Origin: Ornithinimicrobium sp. INDO-MA30-4
GTDB lineage: Bacteria > Actinomycetota > Actinomycetes > Actinomycetales > Dermatophilaceae
Length of the DNA: 64,000 bases
Assembly: GCF_021535045.1 (NCBI RefSeq)
Contig: NZ_CP091056.1
Location: 248,001 to 312,000, forward strand
Direction: 5' to 3'
Of the stretch, positions 32,684 through 42,467 are shown in pieces (position 1 is the stretch's first letter; the number at the start of each line of letters is the position of its first letter). Below the pieces are notes generated by a model. That model saw only the letters and a list, made by a program, of their open reading frames with translations. It was not told where the DNA came from and searched no databases. The translations under genes and the position numbers were made by a program.

Positions 32684-35600
32684 GAGGCTGCGTACACCTG
32701 CACGCGCGTGCAGGTTCCGCCCAAAATCATTGACCCGCGGCCAGGGCAACGTAAGTCACCGACCGGGGCGGCAACTCCCCACGGCGAGCCCTCCTGGGCA
32801 GTTGCGGCGTTCAGGAGGACCCCACATTTTTGCCGCAGCGCAGCCGGGATGAGACCGCGATAAATCGTGCCTGTGTCGCTGACATCAGCGGCGACCACCA
32901 AATGGCGGTGCATGTTCCCGTCCGCTGCCCAACGCAGGGTGGCCTCCTCCAGCGATGAGTCCAGGAGCATCTCTGCGTCATCGACAAGAACGAGGCCATC
33001 GCCTTGCTGCCCGATGACGTCCTCATAGTGGCTCCACTGGTCACGCGCTGAGCCAGAGATACGGACCACCTCAAGGCCATTGGCACGTGCGCTAGCTTCG
33101 AGTGCACGCAGCGTCGAGGTGCGTCCGGATCTCGGCGGCCCGGCTACGGCTATTCTCAGGCCTTCGCGAGGCAATGGTATGGCCACGGTTTCACCTTCGT
33201 CATTGCCGACCCCTACGACGAGGTGGTCGATTCGAGGTTCTAGGGGTGGACCAAGTGAGGAAGCCGGATCACGGATGGAATCAGCGACCCGGGTTGCCAG
33301 GGTTGGCTTTGCTCAGCAGTGTCCTCAGCGCGGCGACCTGATCAGCTCCGTCCGCTGAAGCGCCCAGTACCGCTACTTGAGCAACCGAACCAGTAGAAAT
33401 CTGTATGGCCCGACCGGGTGGCATTCGTGCTGGCACTTGGTCCGGGTTAGTCCGGTCATCAGCAGATCCATCGGATCGCTGAGCCGGAGGGACCAGGTGC
33501 TGGTGAGAAGCCCGGCAATCGTGCCACTGAGCAGCGATCGATCTCCGGTCACGATCACGACGATGCCGAGCGAAGCGCCCTCTCGGATGACGCGCAGCGC
33601 TGCCGCGTACACCGCCCCACGGTCATAGGACGAATACTCCTCGACGAATTGTGACCACCCCTCAATGATCCATAAGACCAGTGGCAACTGGTTTCGCGAC
33701 CGCGACTCCCACTCAGCAAGTGTGGTGGCGCCACAAGAAGCCAGAAGTGTCTGTCGCCCCACGAGCATGCTCTCGAGTTGCTTGATGACTCGGCTGCCAC
33801 GCAACGTCTCGCCGCCGGTTACGCGGGCTCCGCACGGGATCGCCTCATCCAGGCTTGCGAGCCCGCCTGGGTAGTCAAAGCAATAAACACCCCAGGCCCT
33901 CGACCCGATCGCCATTTGCCCCAAGATGGTCCGGACCCAGGTCGTGCGCCCGGTGCGCGGCCCACCGACAATGCCCAGATGGCCCTGGCTAATCGGGTTC
34001 CACATCCCGCTCACCTGCGACTGCTCCCACGGCATGTCGACCAGTCCCCACGGAAGGTCTGCAGTCTCTCCACGTTCAGGCAACGTCCCGACCGAAATGA
34101 GGTCCGGGAGTGGCGCAAGCCATGGCCTCTGGGGCATTTCACAATGCAGCAACTTGGCGGCGTCCTGGCAGGCATGGACGAGATCATTGCCCTCGTCCGG
34201 TGGCTCCACGTGCCTCAACCCCGTCATTGCAGCCCGGTCGCTGCCACAACGAGTCCAAGAAAACGGTCCGTGATTTGGCCTCCGCTGACTGACGTCGGCT
34301 TCCGCTGTGTGCCACCTGGACAGTCCTGGCCGCCTCCGCGCCTGTTCGAATCAAGGCGCGACCGGGTGTGCCTTCGGGAAGTGCAGCCGCCTCGGGCGAC
34401 TCGATCACGTCGTACGAGTCGGTCGCATCGCGCAACCGCAACGCGATCCGCAGATTCATGTTGGCGCGGATATCGGCTGTGACAACACCTGCTGGGCGCT
34501 GCGTAGCCAGGATGACGTGCAAGCCCAATGAACGACCGAGGGCTGCGAGCCGCACTAACCCATCGACAAACTGTGGCACTTCCTCGGCGAGCACGCGGAA
34601 CTCGTCGATCATGATGACAAGGCGCGGAATGGATGGCCCCTTCCCTGCTGACAGGTAGGCGTCCAGATCACGTGCGGAGTAGTTGGCGAGGAGCCTTTCG
34701 CGCCGCTTGATCTCGGCCATGAGTGAGGTCAACGCTCGTTCGGCCAAATGTTCATCAAGGTCGGTGACCAGGCCGACGCAGTGCGGCAGGGCTGCGCAGT
34801 CGCCAAAGGCTGATCCCCTTTGTAGTCCACGAGGACCATGACCAGGTCGTCAGGGCTATGCGACAACGCCATCGATAGCGCCCAGGAGCGCAACAGTTCG
34901 GACTTGCCTGACCCCGTCGTGCCTGCGACCAGAGCGTGCGGACCATCCTTGGCAAGGTCGAGCGTGCAGACACCCTCCGACGTGCTGCCAATCGGCGCGG
35001 ACGCCTTGGATTGGCGATCTTGCCAGCGAGCGGCCGTTTCCGGCCCGCTTGTCGCGTGATGGACGATGTCTTCAAGCGCGACGCGATCGGGGAGGCCTTT
35101 GTCGCCCGAGGGCGCCTCCGAGAGACGAAGGCACGCCAGCGCCTGTCCCCACTGATGGGCCTGCGGCAAGCTCAATTCATCAGGCACACCAGTGACGACA
35201 TGGGTCGGGGTGGACACGCAGATTTGGTGTGAGTCCTGCACCGTGACTACCTCATCAGCACCGAAGATCGCATCCGGCTCAGGAGCAAGAACGACGACCA
35301 TCTCGGCGGATTCGGGACGAACCCAGGGTGGTTAGTGCGAAGGTCGAGTCGGTCAACGAGGGTGACGTGCGAGATCTCGGACGCGCGTGAGTTGCGATGT
35401 GGACACCAGGCCACCCAGTCCCAAGCGGGGTGTTCGCCCTCTACCTCGATACTCATCTGCGCCGGGCTGAAGTGCAGCAACTTTGCAGCAGCATGGCGCG
35501 CCCAACGCGGCGCACCAACTCCGGTGGGCCAACGACACAAACGACGCGGCCGCGAACCAAAATGGGGACATCCGTCCCTTTCCAGGGAAGACCGTCGAGG

Positions 35601-36661
35601 TTGACCCCGGTGGTGAGATTGCCGCGTCCTACCCGTAGCGTCAGCGGCCTCGCCTGACCAGACCACAAGCCCTCACGTGGTCCAGTCTCGATGGCTAGGC
35701 AGAGTTCCCCGACCGGAGGGTCGGCGGCGTTCATCTGCTCGACGGTGACCCGCGACATTGTCTGTAACTTGTGCGCGAGAGACGCGCAATGGGAGCGGTG
35801 CTCCGCAATGTCTGTCCGGCTTTGCCTCTTAGCGGAAATGCGCTCGGAGGCCCATGTGCCCAGCATCATCGCCGGTGCCAAAGGCCGAAGAGCATCAACA
35901 TGGGCATCCGAAACACGGCCGCGAGTCCGGTCGCGACAACCAATGGAATGGCCCAACTAAGGATTGGCATAGGCCGGGCGGTGAGCGGTGTTGGACGTGC
36001 TGGAGCCTCGAGCTCGATGGGGGATGGCGGTGGGGACGGGCGCAGGGGAATGGCGACCTCGAGGTGCCCTGTGCCGGTAGCCATGGTGGCCAGCGGCAGT
36101 CGTTGCTGTGGGACCAGTTGAAGTTGATTGGCGCCCAGCCTGAGGACTTGGCCCGGCTTCCAGGCGGCTTCGCTCACGACAAGGACCTCGTTGAGGTAGA
36201 TCCCATTGGTTGACCCAAGATCGTCGACCTCGATGCCTCCGCGGCTGGCTCGGACCAGGGCGTGACGACGCGACAACGATGGGTCCTGTAGCGATAGACC
36301 GCAGGCGGAGTCGCGTCCAATGCTGATGGATTGGCCAGGCTTCAGAGATCGGGCTTGTCCGGCATCTGGCCCCGTGCTGACGGTGACTAGCGCCGGCGTA
36401 CGGGAAGGAGCCTCTGGACTCTCGGGCCAAGGAGGGTTGAGATGGCCAGAGTCGCTCCGTGGCTCAACGGAAATTGGCCAACCACGTCGGTGGCAACGAG
36501 GGCTTGAGTCTTTCGGTGTATCGAGGCTCGATAGCAGCGCGGATCGCGTGGCCAGGTAAGGGAAAGTGGTTCATTAAGTCGTTGAAGGTGACCGGACCCT
36601 CGGAGGTGACCTCCACGGCATAGCGGTCGGAATGATGAACCATCACCAGGCGCAGTTGCAT
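32680..36661 (-). CDS. FHA-FtsK/SpoIIIE multi-ATPase, EssC/EccC-like (many frameshifts)
   Basis: Reconstructed ~1330-aa membrane ATPase. The N-terminal ~70-residue domain (MQLRLVMVHHSDRYAVEVTS) is followed by an FHA domain (SRRHALVRASRGGIEVDDLG, STNGIYLN), two membrane segments near 35900-35960 (SWAIPLVVATGLAAVF; MPMLMLFGLW), and three RecA-like modules. Module 1 has Walker A GTTGSGKSELLRSWAL with Walker B VIMIDEFRVL and ATQRPAGVV; module 2 has GGPRTGRTT; module 3 has AGPPRSGRTST. Modules 2 and 3 carry Arg in place of the P-loop Lys. The layout matches type VII secretion motor ATPases. No WXG100 protein or other T7SS component is seen nearby. Breaks occur near 36440, 36280, 35860, 35480, 35300, 34790, 34290 and 33370-33190. 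Confidence 0.85.
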
Positions 36662-36700
36662 CCGACAACAGTGCCAAGAGAGACCGGCTTCAGCATTTAG

Positions 36701-36736
36701 TTATCCCCAGGTGTGGTTACTGTCGAGTTATCCACA
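36701..36736. promoter_or_regulatory. Two DnaA-box-like 9-mers in the EssC-like/tad divergent region
   Basis: TTATCCACA at 36728-36736 is a perfect consensus DnaA box; TTATCCCCA at 36701-36709 differs by one base, in the same orientation with 27-bp register. They sit in an AT-rich intergenic stretch. Two boxes are too few to call an origin; they may be regulatory or coincidental. Confidence 0.4.
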
Positions 36737-36750
36737 AGTTTTGGTTTTGG

Positions 36751-36783
36751 CAAAGTAAAGACTTCGCCAAATCGCTTACTTTG
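36751..36783. promoter_or_regulatory. Operator-like inverted repeat before the tad operon
   Basis: CAAAGTAA (36751-36758) and TTACTTTG (36776-36783) are perfect 8-bp inverted arms separated by 17 nt, a spacing suited to a dimeric regulator. It lies between the DnaA-like boxes and the hairpin upstream of tadA. Confidence 0.4.
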
Positions 36784-36810
36784 GCTTCCGGAGCATGATT
36801 CTCTTTTCAT

Positions 36811-36846
36811 AGGCGTGTGGTGGCTGCAGGGGGCCACCACACGCCT
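36811..36846 (+). promoter_or_regulatory. 14-bp hairpin just upstream of tadA
   Basis: A perfect 14-bp stem (36811-36824 with 36833-36846) with an 8-nt loop lies 26 nt before the tadA start codon. No T-run follows on either strand, so a simple terminator is unlikely; an mRNA leader structure that controls or protects tad mRNA is possible. Confidence 0.5.
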
Positions 36847-36872
36847 CATACGTAAGGCTAGGGGGTATTCGG

Positions 36873-38103
36873 GTGGCAACAGGCGCTAGTTTCTTGCTGG
36901 AAGACGACGTGCGCGAACTGATTCGACGCCGGCGTTTGGACCCGCATCGGGATGCGGCAGCTGTCTTGTCTTTGGTGCGCGAAGTGCTGGCGGACTATGA
37001 AGAGCGTGTCCTCATCGAAGGCCTGCCGCCCATCGCGGACGCCAACGAGACTGAGCGCCTACTCGTCGACTCGGTGTCAGGGTATGGCCCACTTCAGGCC
37101 TATTTTGATGATCCGTCTATCGAAGAGATTTGGATTAACGAACCAAGCCGGGTTTTCGTAGCCCGGCATGGTCGTGCCGAGTTAACGCCAACTTTGCTCA
37201 CCGAGCACCAAGTGCAGGATTTGGTGGAGCGGATGTTGAGGTCTTCGGGGCGCCGGGTTGATCTGAGTTCGCCCTTTGTCGATGCGGCCTTGCCCGATGG
37301 TTCAAGATTGCATGTCGCGATCCCGGATGTGACGCGGCGCCACTGGGCCGTCAACATTCGCAAGTTCGTTGTCGCCGCTGATGACCTAGAGGACTTAGTC
37401 AGGTTGGGGTCGATGACTCCGGGCGCTGCAAGATTCTTGAGCGCAGCAGTTGCCAGTGGACTCAATATCTTGGTCGCCGGGGGCACTCAGGCAGGCAAGA
37501 CGACCATGCTCAACTGCCTCGCTGCTGCGATTCCTCAACAAGAACGCGTCATCACGTGAGGAAGTCTTTGAACTGAAACTTCCGCTACGAGACGTCGCGG
37601 CCTTGCAATGCCGTCAGCCCAGCCTTGAGGGCACAGGGGAGATCCCGCTACGGCGGTTGGTGAAAGAGGCCTTGCGCATGCGCCCCAGCCGGATCGTGGT
37701 GGGCGAAGTCCGGCAAGCAGAGAGCCTGGACCTGCTGATTGCGCTGAATAGTGGCCTTCCTGGGATGTGCACGGTCCACGCCAATAGCGCCCGTGAAGCT
37801 GTGACGAAGATGTGCACCTTGCCCCTGCTGGCCGGTGCCAACGTCAGCAGTAGTTTTGTTGTCCCCACGGTGGCCTCGTCGCTGGATCTGGTCGTGCACG
37901 TCGCGTTGCAAGCCGATGGTCACCGCCGCGTCCAAGAAATCGTCGGGTTACCCGGCAGGGTCGAAGGCGACGTTGTTGAGGTTGCCGATATCTTCCACCG
38001 CCAGGACGGCAAATTGCGCCGGGCTGATGGTTTCCCACCGCGCTCAGAACGATTCGAAAACGCTGGCTTCAACTTGGCCGAATTGCTGGGGGACGGCTCG
38101 TGA
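36873..38103 (+). CDS. tadA: Tad pilus assembly ATPase TadA/CpaF (one frameshift)
   Basis: Hexameric secretion ATPase driving Flp-type pilus assembly (~410 aa). It starts at GTG 36873 after AGGGGG. An N-terminal helical domain is followed by the CpaF core: SGYGPLQAYFDDPSIEEIWIN, FVDAALPDGSRLHVAIP, Walker A AGGTQAGKTTMLNCL, EEVFELKLP, Walker B RIVVGEVRQAESLDLL, and the His-box TVHANSARE. The break at 37555 is explained by one lost T in ACGTGTGAGGAA. The stop overlaps tadB (GTGA). It is the first gene of the operon tadA-tadB-tadC-flp-tadE-tadE-tadG-like. Confidence 0.94.
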
Positions 38104-38964
38104 GCGGGGCGTTTTGGGGGCTCACACTTGGCATTGGACTGGCCTGCGTGTGGTGGTCCTTCTGGCCGCGCGAGCCCCGGAGAAGGCACAGTGCGGCCCG
38201 CGCATGGATGCTCCGACTGAGCGACGAGATCGCACTTGCCGGTGTCCGCGGGCTGTCCGGCCCTGGACTCTTGGCTTTTGCCTTGCGACATTCCTGATCG
38301 TCCTGCTGATCGGGTACACCCTAACGAGTGTGCTGGCCATCGCCTTGGCTTTTGCCGCGATGAGCGCATGGGCTCCGATCGGCTGGGTGCGTAGCCGAGC
38401 CCGCCAACGGCGGACAGCGCTACGCGAAGTGTGGCCTGACGTTGTCGATCACGTGTCGTCAGCCGTGCGAGCAGGTCTGGCTTTGCCTGAGGCTCTGGTC
38501 CAACTTGCCGACCGTGGCCCAGAGGATCTGCGTGAACCGTTCGCCGCGTTCGCGGCCGATTACCGGGCTACTGGTCGCTTCTCTGACAGTCTTGACCGGC
38601 TAAAGACCTCTTGTCCGATCCAGTCGCGGACCGGTTGATTGAAGCGCTCCGAATCGCCCGAGATGTTGGTGGAAGTGACCTTGGCCGCGTCTTGCGCACT
38701 CTTTCCGCGTTTCTTCGCGAGGACGCGCACTCGCGGGCCGAAATGGAAGCCCGGCAGAGTTGGACGGTCAACGCCGCTCGACTGGCGATGGCGGCGCCGT
38801 GGGTTGTGTTGCTGTTGATGGCCACTCGAAGCACCGCACTCGTTGCCTACAGCGAGCCAACAGGCATTGTCGTGCTGGCACTAGGTGGCGCAATGTCTGC
38901 TCTGGCCTACTGGGCCATGGTCCGTATTGGCCGGCTGCCGCAGGATGAGCGGGTCTTGCGATGA
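38100..38964 (+). CDS. tadB: Tad inner-membrane platform protein TadB (two frameshifts)
   Basis: Membrane protein of the type II secretion F family. GTG 38100 overlaps the tadA stop. Hydrophobic N-terminal segments are followed by the soluble F domain (LREVWPDVVDHVSSAVRAGL, LPEALVQLADRGPEDLREPF) and, after breaks near 38292 and 38608, SDPVADRLIEALRIARDVGG. It ends with two C-terminal membrane segments (MAAPWVVLLLMA; IVVLALGGAMSALAY). ~288 aa, usual for TadB. The stop overlaps tadC. Confidence 0.9.
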
Positions 38965-39893
38965 GTATGAATCCGGTCTGGCTGGGCGCGTTGCTGGGAG
39001 CAATATTTGCACTGGGCATTCTGCTTGTTTGGCGAGGGCTGCCGGCCACTCGCGGCACCGACTTGGTGCAGCGAATCGAGCCATACCTCGATCGTGCTCC
39101 GCGGCGCTCGCGGCTTCTTCAGGACCCGACAGTCCCGTTGCGCTGGTCGGATATCGGCCGTCCTCTCGGCCACCGTGCGGCCGGCTGGATCGATCGGCTT
39201 TTTGGCGGCCGTGATTCTGTCAGCCTGCGCCTCACCAGGGCTGGGCTAACCGACGATGTCGACGGATTCCGGCTGCAGCAGGTCCTATGGGGTGTTTCCG
39301 GCATGGTGCTGGCGGCGGCAGGAGGCTCGCTCGTGTGGTGGCTTCGCGGGGCATCTCCTTGGGCGCTGTTCGTCCTGGTCTGCTGTGCTGGCCTCGGCGG
39401 GGTGATTGCCCGAGACTCAGTGCTGACCTCGATGGCGAACCGACGCGAGAAGCGTCTGATGGCGGAATTCCCAGCGATGGCGGAGCTCTTGGCGCTGGCA
39501 GTGACTGCTGGGGAGGGGACCATGCAGGCGTTGGAGCGAGTTTCGCGCCTCTCGACCGGTGAGTTGGCAGGCGAGCTTGAGCTTGCCCTCGGTCAAGCTC
39601 GAACGGGAATGCCTTTGCCCCAGGCCCTAGAAGGGATGGGCCAGCGCACGGGTCTCACCGCGCTCAGCAGATTTGTGGATGGGCTCGTGGTCGCGATGCA
39701 ACGCGGGACACCGCTGGGCGAGGTCTTGCGAGCCCAGGCTGCCGATGCCCGTGCAGCTGCTCGCCAAGCCTTGATTGAGGAAGGCGGTAAGCGTGAGATC
39801 TACATGATGGTGCCGGTCGTCTTCCTCGTCTTGCCTGTGACCGTGCTTTTTGCCGTCTATCCCGGTCTGTCGCTCTTGCAGATCACGGTTTAG
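38961..39893 (+). CDS. tadC: Tad inner-membrane platform protein TadC
   Basis: Second T2SSF-type platform protein, intact at 310 aa. An N-terminal membrane helix (VWLGALLGAIFALGILLVW), two central helices, the F domain (EFPAMAELLALAVTAGEGTM, LELALGQARTGMPLPQAL, RFVDGLVVAMQRGTPLGEVL), and a C-terminal helix (YMMVPVVFLVLPVTVLFAVYP) are all in place. ATG 38961 overlaps tadB as ATGA. Together with TadB it forms the likely heterodimeric platform for TadA. Confidence 0.93.
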   Translation: MSMNPVWLGALLGAIFALGILLVWRGLPATRGTDLVQRIEPYLDRAPRRSRLLQDPTVPLRWSDIGRPLGHRAAGWIDRLFGGRDSVSLRLTRAGLTDDVDGFRLQQVLWGVSGMVLAAAGGSLVWWLRGASPWALFVLVCCAGLGGVIARDSVLTSMANRREKRLMAEFPAMAELLALAVTAGEGTMQALERVSRLSTGELAGELELALGQARTGMPLPQALEGMGQRTGLTALSRFVDGLVVAMQRGTPLGEVLRAQAADARAAARQALIEEGGKREIYMMVPVVFLVLPVTVLFAVYPGLSLLQITV

Positions 39894-39945
39894 CGGTCTT
39901 CGCCAACGACTTAGCAATGTTCAGAAACAACGAAGGAGATACAAG

Positions 39946-40167
39946 ATGAAGCGAGTTATCGGAGTTCGCCGGGTCACGGGACGCATCCGCGGTCGCATGG
40001 CGAGCCAGTTGAACAACTGGCTCAACCAACCCGAGCGGGGCGACGTCCCCGGATGGGTCTTAATCACGGTCATGACTGCCGGCCTAGTAGCGGCGCTTTG
40101 GCTGATCGCGGAGCCATTGCTGGCCAATCTCTTCAGCACAGCCATCTCTGGTGTGACCGGCCCGTAG
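39946..40167 (+). CDS. Flp-type pilin-like small membrane protein
   Basis: 73 aa; ATG 39946 after GAAGGAG. A basic N-terminus (RVTGRIRGRMASQLNNW) precedes ERGDVPGWVLITVMTAGLVA, a single hydrophobic helix, and a short tail. Position directly after tadC and the conserved GDVPGWVLI-type motif of actinobacterial Tad loci make it the candidate major pilin subunit. Cleavage would be just before the hydrophobic segment, by a TadV-type peptidase that is not encoded in this window. A strong Shine-Dalgarno suggests high expression. Confidence 0.75.
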   Translation: MKRVIGVRRVTGRIRGRMASQLNNWLNQPERGDVPGWVLITVMTAGLVAALWLIAEPLLANLFSTAISGVTGP

Positions 40168-40168
40168 G

Positions 40169-40578
40169 GTGTGCGGCTGGGGCGAGTTGGCGAAGTGGTG
40201 TCAACGCCGAGAATCGGGCGCTGCAGTCACCGACTTCGTCCTGCTGTCTGGGTTGGTGTCGCTGATATTCGCTGCTGTCCTGCAGGTGGGGTATTCATTG
40301 CACATCCGCAACACGGCGACAGCGCATGCCATCGAGGGCGCTCGGGTCGCTGCCCGTGCCGATACCTCGCCGCTCGAAGGCGCGATCCGCACCGAGTCCT
40401 TGCTGAGGTCAACTGCGCCGGGGAGGTACGGCACGGAGGTCACGTCTGATGAGACCGTGATCAACGGTGTCGTTGTCAGCCGAGTGACCGTTGACTTACC
40501 TCTGCCAGTGCTCGGACCCTTAGGCTTTCCGGGACGATGACCGTGACTGGCTTGGCCTACGCCGAGGATCAGGGATGA
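40169..40578 (+). CDS. tadE: TadE-like pseudopilin 1 (one frameshift near the end)
   Basis: The N-terminus up to RRESGAAVTDFVLLSGLVSLIFA has the TadE pattern: a short charged leader with Glu-Ser-Gly before a hydrophobic helix. A soluble pseudopilin-like domain follows (IRNTATAHAIEGARVAARAD). A frame change near 40530 converts the ending into LSGTMTVTGLAYAEDQG with TGA at 40576-40578, overlapping the next ATG; this is the usual TadE end. GTG 40169 starts 1 nt after the pilin stop. Confidence 0.78.
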
Positions 40579-41033
40579 CGGCCAATCGGGGCAGATCACT
40601 CATCGGGCAGCCGGATCGTGGCTCAATGCTGATCGAGGTGACAGTTCTGATGGTCTTGGTGATGCTGCCTCTGCTCTATCTCGTCGGGACTCTAGGTCGG
40701 GTCCAGGCCGGTGCTTATGCGGCGTCGGCGATGGCGCGAGAATCAGCCCGGGCCTACGTCACTGCCCCTGATGTTTCTCAAGCACCAGGTAGGGCAGCCG
40801 GGGGAGGCCAACTCGTCTTGATGAGTCATGGATTTGAAGCCCAGGATGGTTCGGTCGATGTGTCTTGTCCTGATGCCGAGTGTTTGCAGCCAGGCAGCCG
40901 GGTGGTGGCGAACTCGCGGATTGCCGTCGAGTTGCCACTGATTCCCGACTTTATGGAGGGCATCGTGCCCACCACGGTTAGTCTCGCCGCGGAACATACC
41001 GAAGTCGTTGATTTCTTCCAGGAGAGCAAGTGA
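40575..41033 (+). CDS. TadE-like pseudopilin 2
   Basis: 152 aa, intact. MTANRGRSLIGQPDRGSMLIEVTVLMVLVMLPL contains the TadE/F entry motif (DRGSMLIEV) and a hydrophobic helix, followed by AYAASAMARESARAYVTAP. Two cysteines flank a short loop in the soluble domain (VSCPDAECLQ), a possible disulphide. ATG 40575 overlaps the upstream stop (ATGA) and its own stop overlaps the next gene, so translation along the operon is coupled. Confidence 0.75.
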   Translation: MTANRGRSLIGQPDRGSMLIEVTVLMVLVMLPLLYLVGTLGRVQAGAYAASAMARESARAYVTAPDVSQAPGRAAGGGQLVLMSHGFEAQDGSVDVSCPDAECLQPGSRVVANSRIAVELPLIPDFMEGIVPTTVSLAAEHTEVVDFFQESK

Positions 41034-41515
41034 CGCGCCAGGGGCTCGATGCCCGCCTCGCCCTCCTGCGGGCCGGGCGGGAGGATGGGCAAATAGGTGT
41101 TCTGATCCTTGGCATGGCTGCCATCTCATTGACCCTCATCTTGTCGGTTGTCTCCGTGACCTCCGTGCAATTGAGTCGGATCCACCTGCTCGATGCTGCG
41201 GATGCGGCAGCCTTGGACGCCGCAGACTCCATCGCCCAAGAGCAGCTCTACGAGAGCGGGTTAGGCAGCGGCGTTCCGCTGACCGACTCTGCCGTCCGGG
41301 TGGCTGCTGCTGAGCATCTTTCGAGCGTGCCGCTCCCGCCGCAAGTCTCGAGCTGGGGTGTTGCGCCGGGGACAGGTTCACCGGATGGACGCACGGCGGT
41401 GGTGCGGGTGCAAGGGGTCGCGCACCTGCCGATTATCACTTCAGTATTGGACCAATTTGGCTCTGGAGTGAGTGTGACGGTGGAGAGCCGGGCCCGCTCA
41501 GATCTCGATGAGTAG
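41030..41515 (+). CDS. TadG-like pilus-associated protein (Rv3660c-type helix)
   Basis: 161 aa, intact. It begins MTRQGLDARLALLRAGREDG, then QIGVLILGMAAISLTLILSVVSVT, a hydrophobic segment typical of the Flp-pilus-assembly TadG N-terminal domain, followed by QLSRIHLLDAADAAALDAAD, the family's alanine/aspartate-rich motif. It is short and lacks a von Willebrand domain. It is the last gene of the operon; the next 226 nt have no gene and hold a long inverted repeat. Confidence 0.75.
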   Translation: MTRQGLDARLALLRAGREDGQIGVLILGMAAISLTLILSVVSVTSVQLSRIHLLDAADAAALDAADSIAQEQLYESGLGSGVPLTDSAVRVAAAEHLSSVPLPPQVSSWGVAPGTGSPDGRTAVVRVQGVAHLPIITSVLDQFGSGVSVTVESRARSDLDE

Positions 41516-41604
41516 AAACCAACGATCGCGAAATTCAGCTGACATTGTTTTCGAAATCCTGGTCTTTGGTTTCCCCGCATCAACAACGCGACAATTGTCA
41601 GGAA

Positions 41605-41674
41605 ACGCCGAAGGTCAGCGTGAAGGACGTCATCAGGTTTAACAGCACGTAGGCGTAAATCTAACCTTCGGCGT
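41605..41674. repeat. Widely spaced 11-bp inverted repeat after the tad operon
   Basis: ACGCCGAAGGT (41605-41615) and ACCTTCGGCGT (41664-41674) are perfect complements around 48 nt. A separate 10-bp palindrome GACAATTGTC lies at 41590-41599. The element may be a terminator-like structure without T-run, or a small structured RNA; I see no ORF in it. Confidence 0.45.
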
Positions 41675-41741
41675 GGCGGCGGTCTACATGTGACCTAGTG
41701 GCGATGGCCAAGAGCGCGAATGCGTAGGTGACGATAGCGCT

Positions 41742-42423
41742 ATGACTCACGCTGAAGACACCGACACACACGGCACTCTCGGTGCGCTGCAGGGCGCACG
41801 TTCCACGCTGTCCTTTTTGACAACGACGGAACGCTCACTGACTCAACCGCAGCAGTGGAAAGGTCCTGGCGACGGTGGGCCACCGAATATGAGGTGCCGG
41901 AGTTTTCGCTGGAGAATTATCACGGCATGCCCGCTGCCGCAATCATTGCCGCCGTGGCACCCGATATTGACCCTGTCGCCGGGCTCCAGCGCATCGTTGA
42001 GCTCGAGGTTGCCGACACAGAAGGTGTGGTGGCGCTGCCCGGCGCTGCGCGGGCCTGTCAGCCCTAATTGGCCACGCTGCAATCGTCACCTCAGCAACAG
42101 CGGAATTGGCTGGCGTGCGAGTGGCCGCGGCCGGACTAGTGCAGCCACCGGTGATGATTACCGCTGATGACATCACTCGCGGCAAGCCCGACCCACAGCC
42201 ATACGTCTTGGGAGCTCAAGGGCTTGGCGTGGACCCATCAAAGTGCTTGGTCGTCGAGGACGCCCATAGCGGTCTGGCCTCTGGTCGTGCCGCAGGCTGC
42301 GCGACCCTTGGTCTGGCCACCACTCACGACGCTGCAGAGCTCACCGCAGACTTAGTCATTGCCAATCTTTCGCAGATCGAGTTTGATATCGATGAGCAGG
42401 GTATTCGCTTGCGCCGCCGGTGA
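41742..42423 (+). CDS. HAD-superfamily phosphatase (subfamily IA, two frameshifts)
   Basis: ~227 aa. The nucleophile motif reads AVLFDNDGTLTDS after a frame change near 41795 (Asp-x-Asp present). The cap region is WRRWATEYEVPEFSLENYHG. Motif II is IVTSATAELAGV after a break near 42055, and motifs III/IV are DDITRGKPDPQPYVLGAQGL and LVVEDAHSGLASGRAAGC. The KPDP and EDAHSG signatures match sugar-phosphate phosphatases of the beta-phosphoglucomutase/YfbT type. The start is probably ATG 41742; the first ~15 codons are unreliable because of the nearby frame break. Substrate unknown. Confidence 0.85.
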
Positions 42424-42452
42424 ATCGCCGCCGGTGAATCGTCGCCGGGAAG
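42412..42452. repeat. Tandem 14-bp repeat at the HAD gene end
   Basis: CGCCGCCGGTGAAT occurs at 42412-42425 and 42426-42439 and a diverged third unit follows to 42452. The first includes the HAD stop codon. Likely local slippage. Confidence 0.55.
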
Positions 42453-42467
42453 CGACATCACGGCTTA

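Noticed and set aside
36701..36736. Chromosome origin oriC
   Set aside because: Only two DnaA-like boxes and no dnaA, dnaN, gyrB or rpmH nearby.
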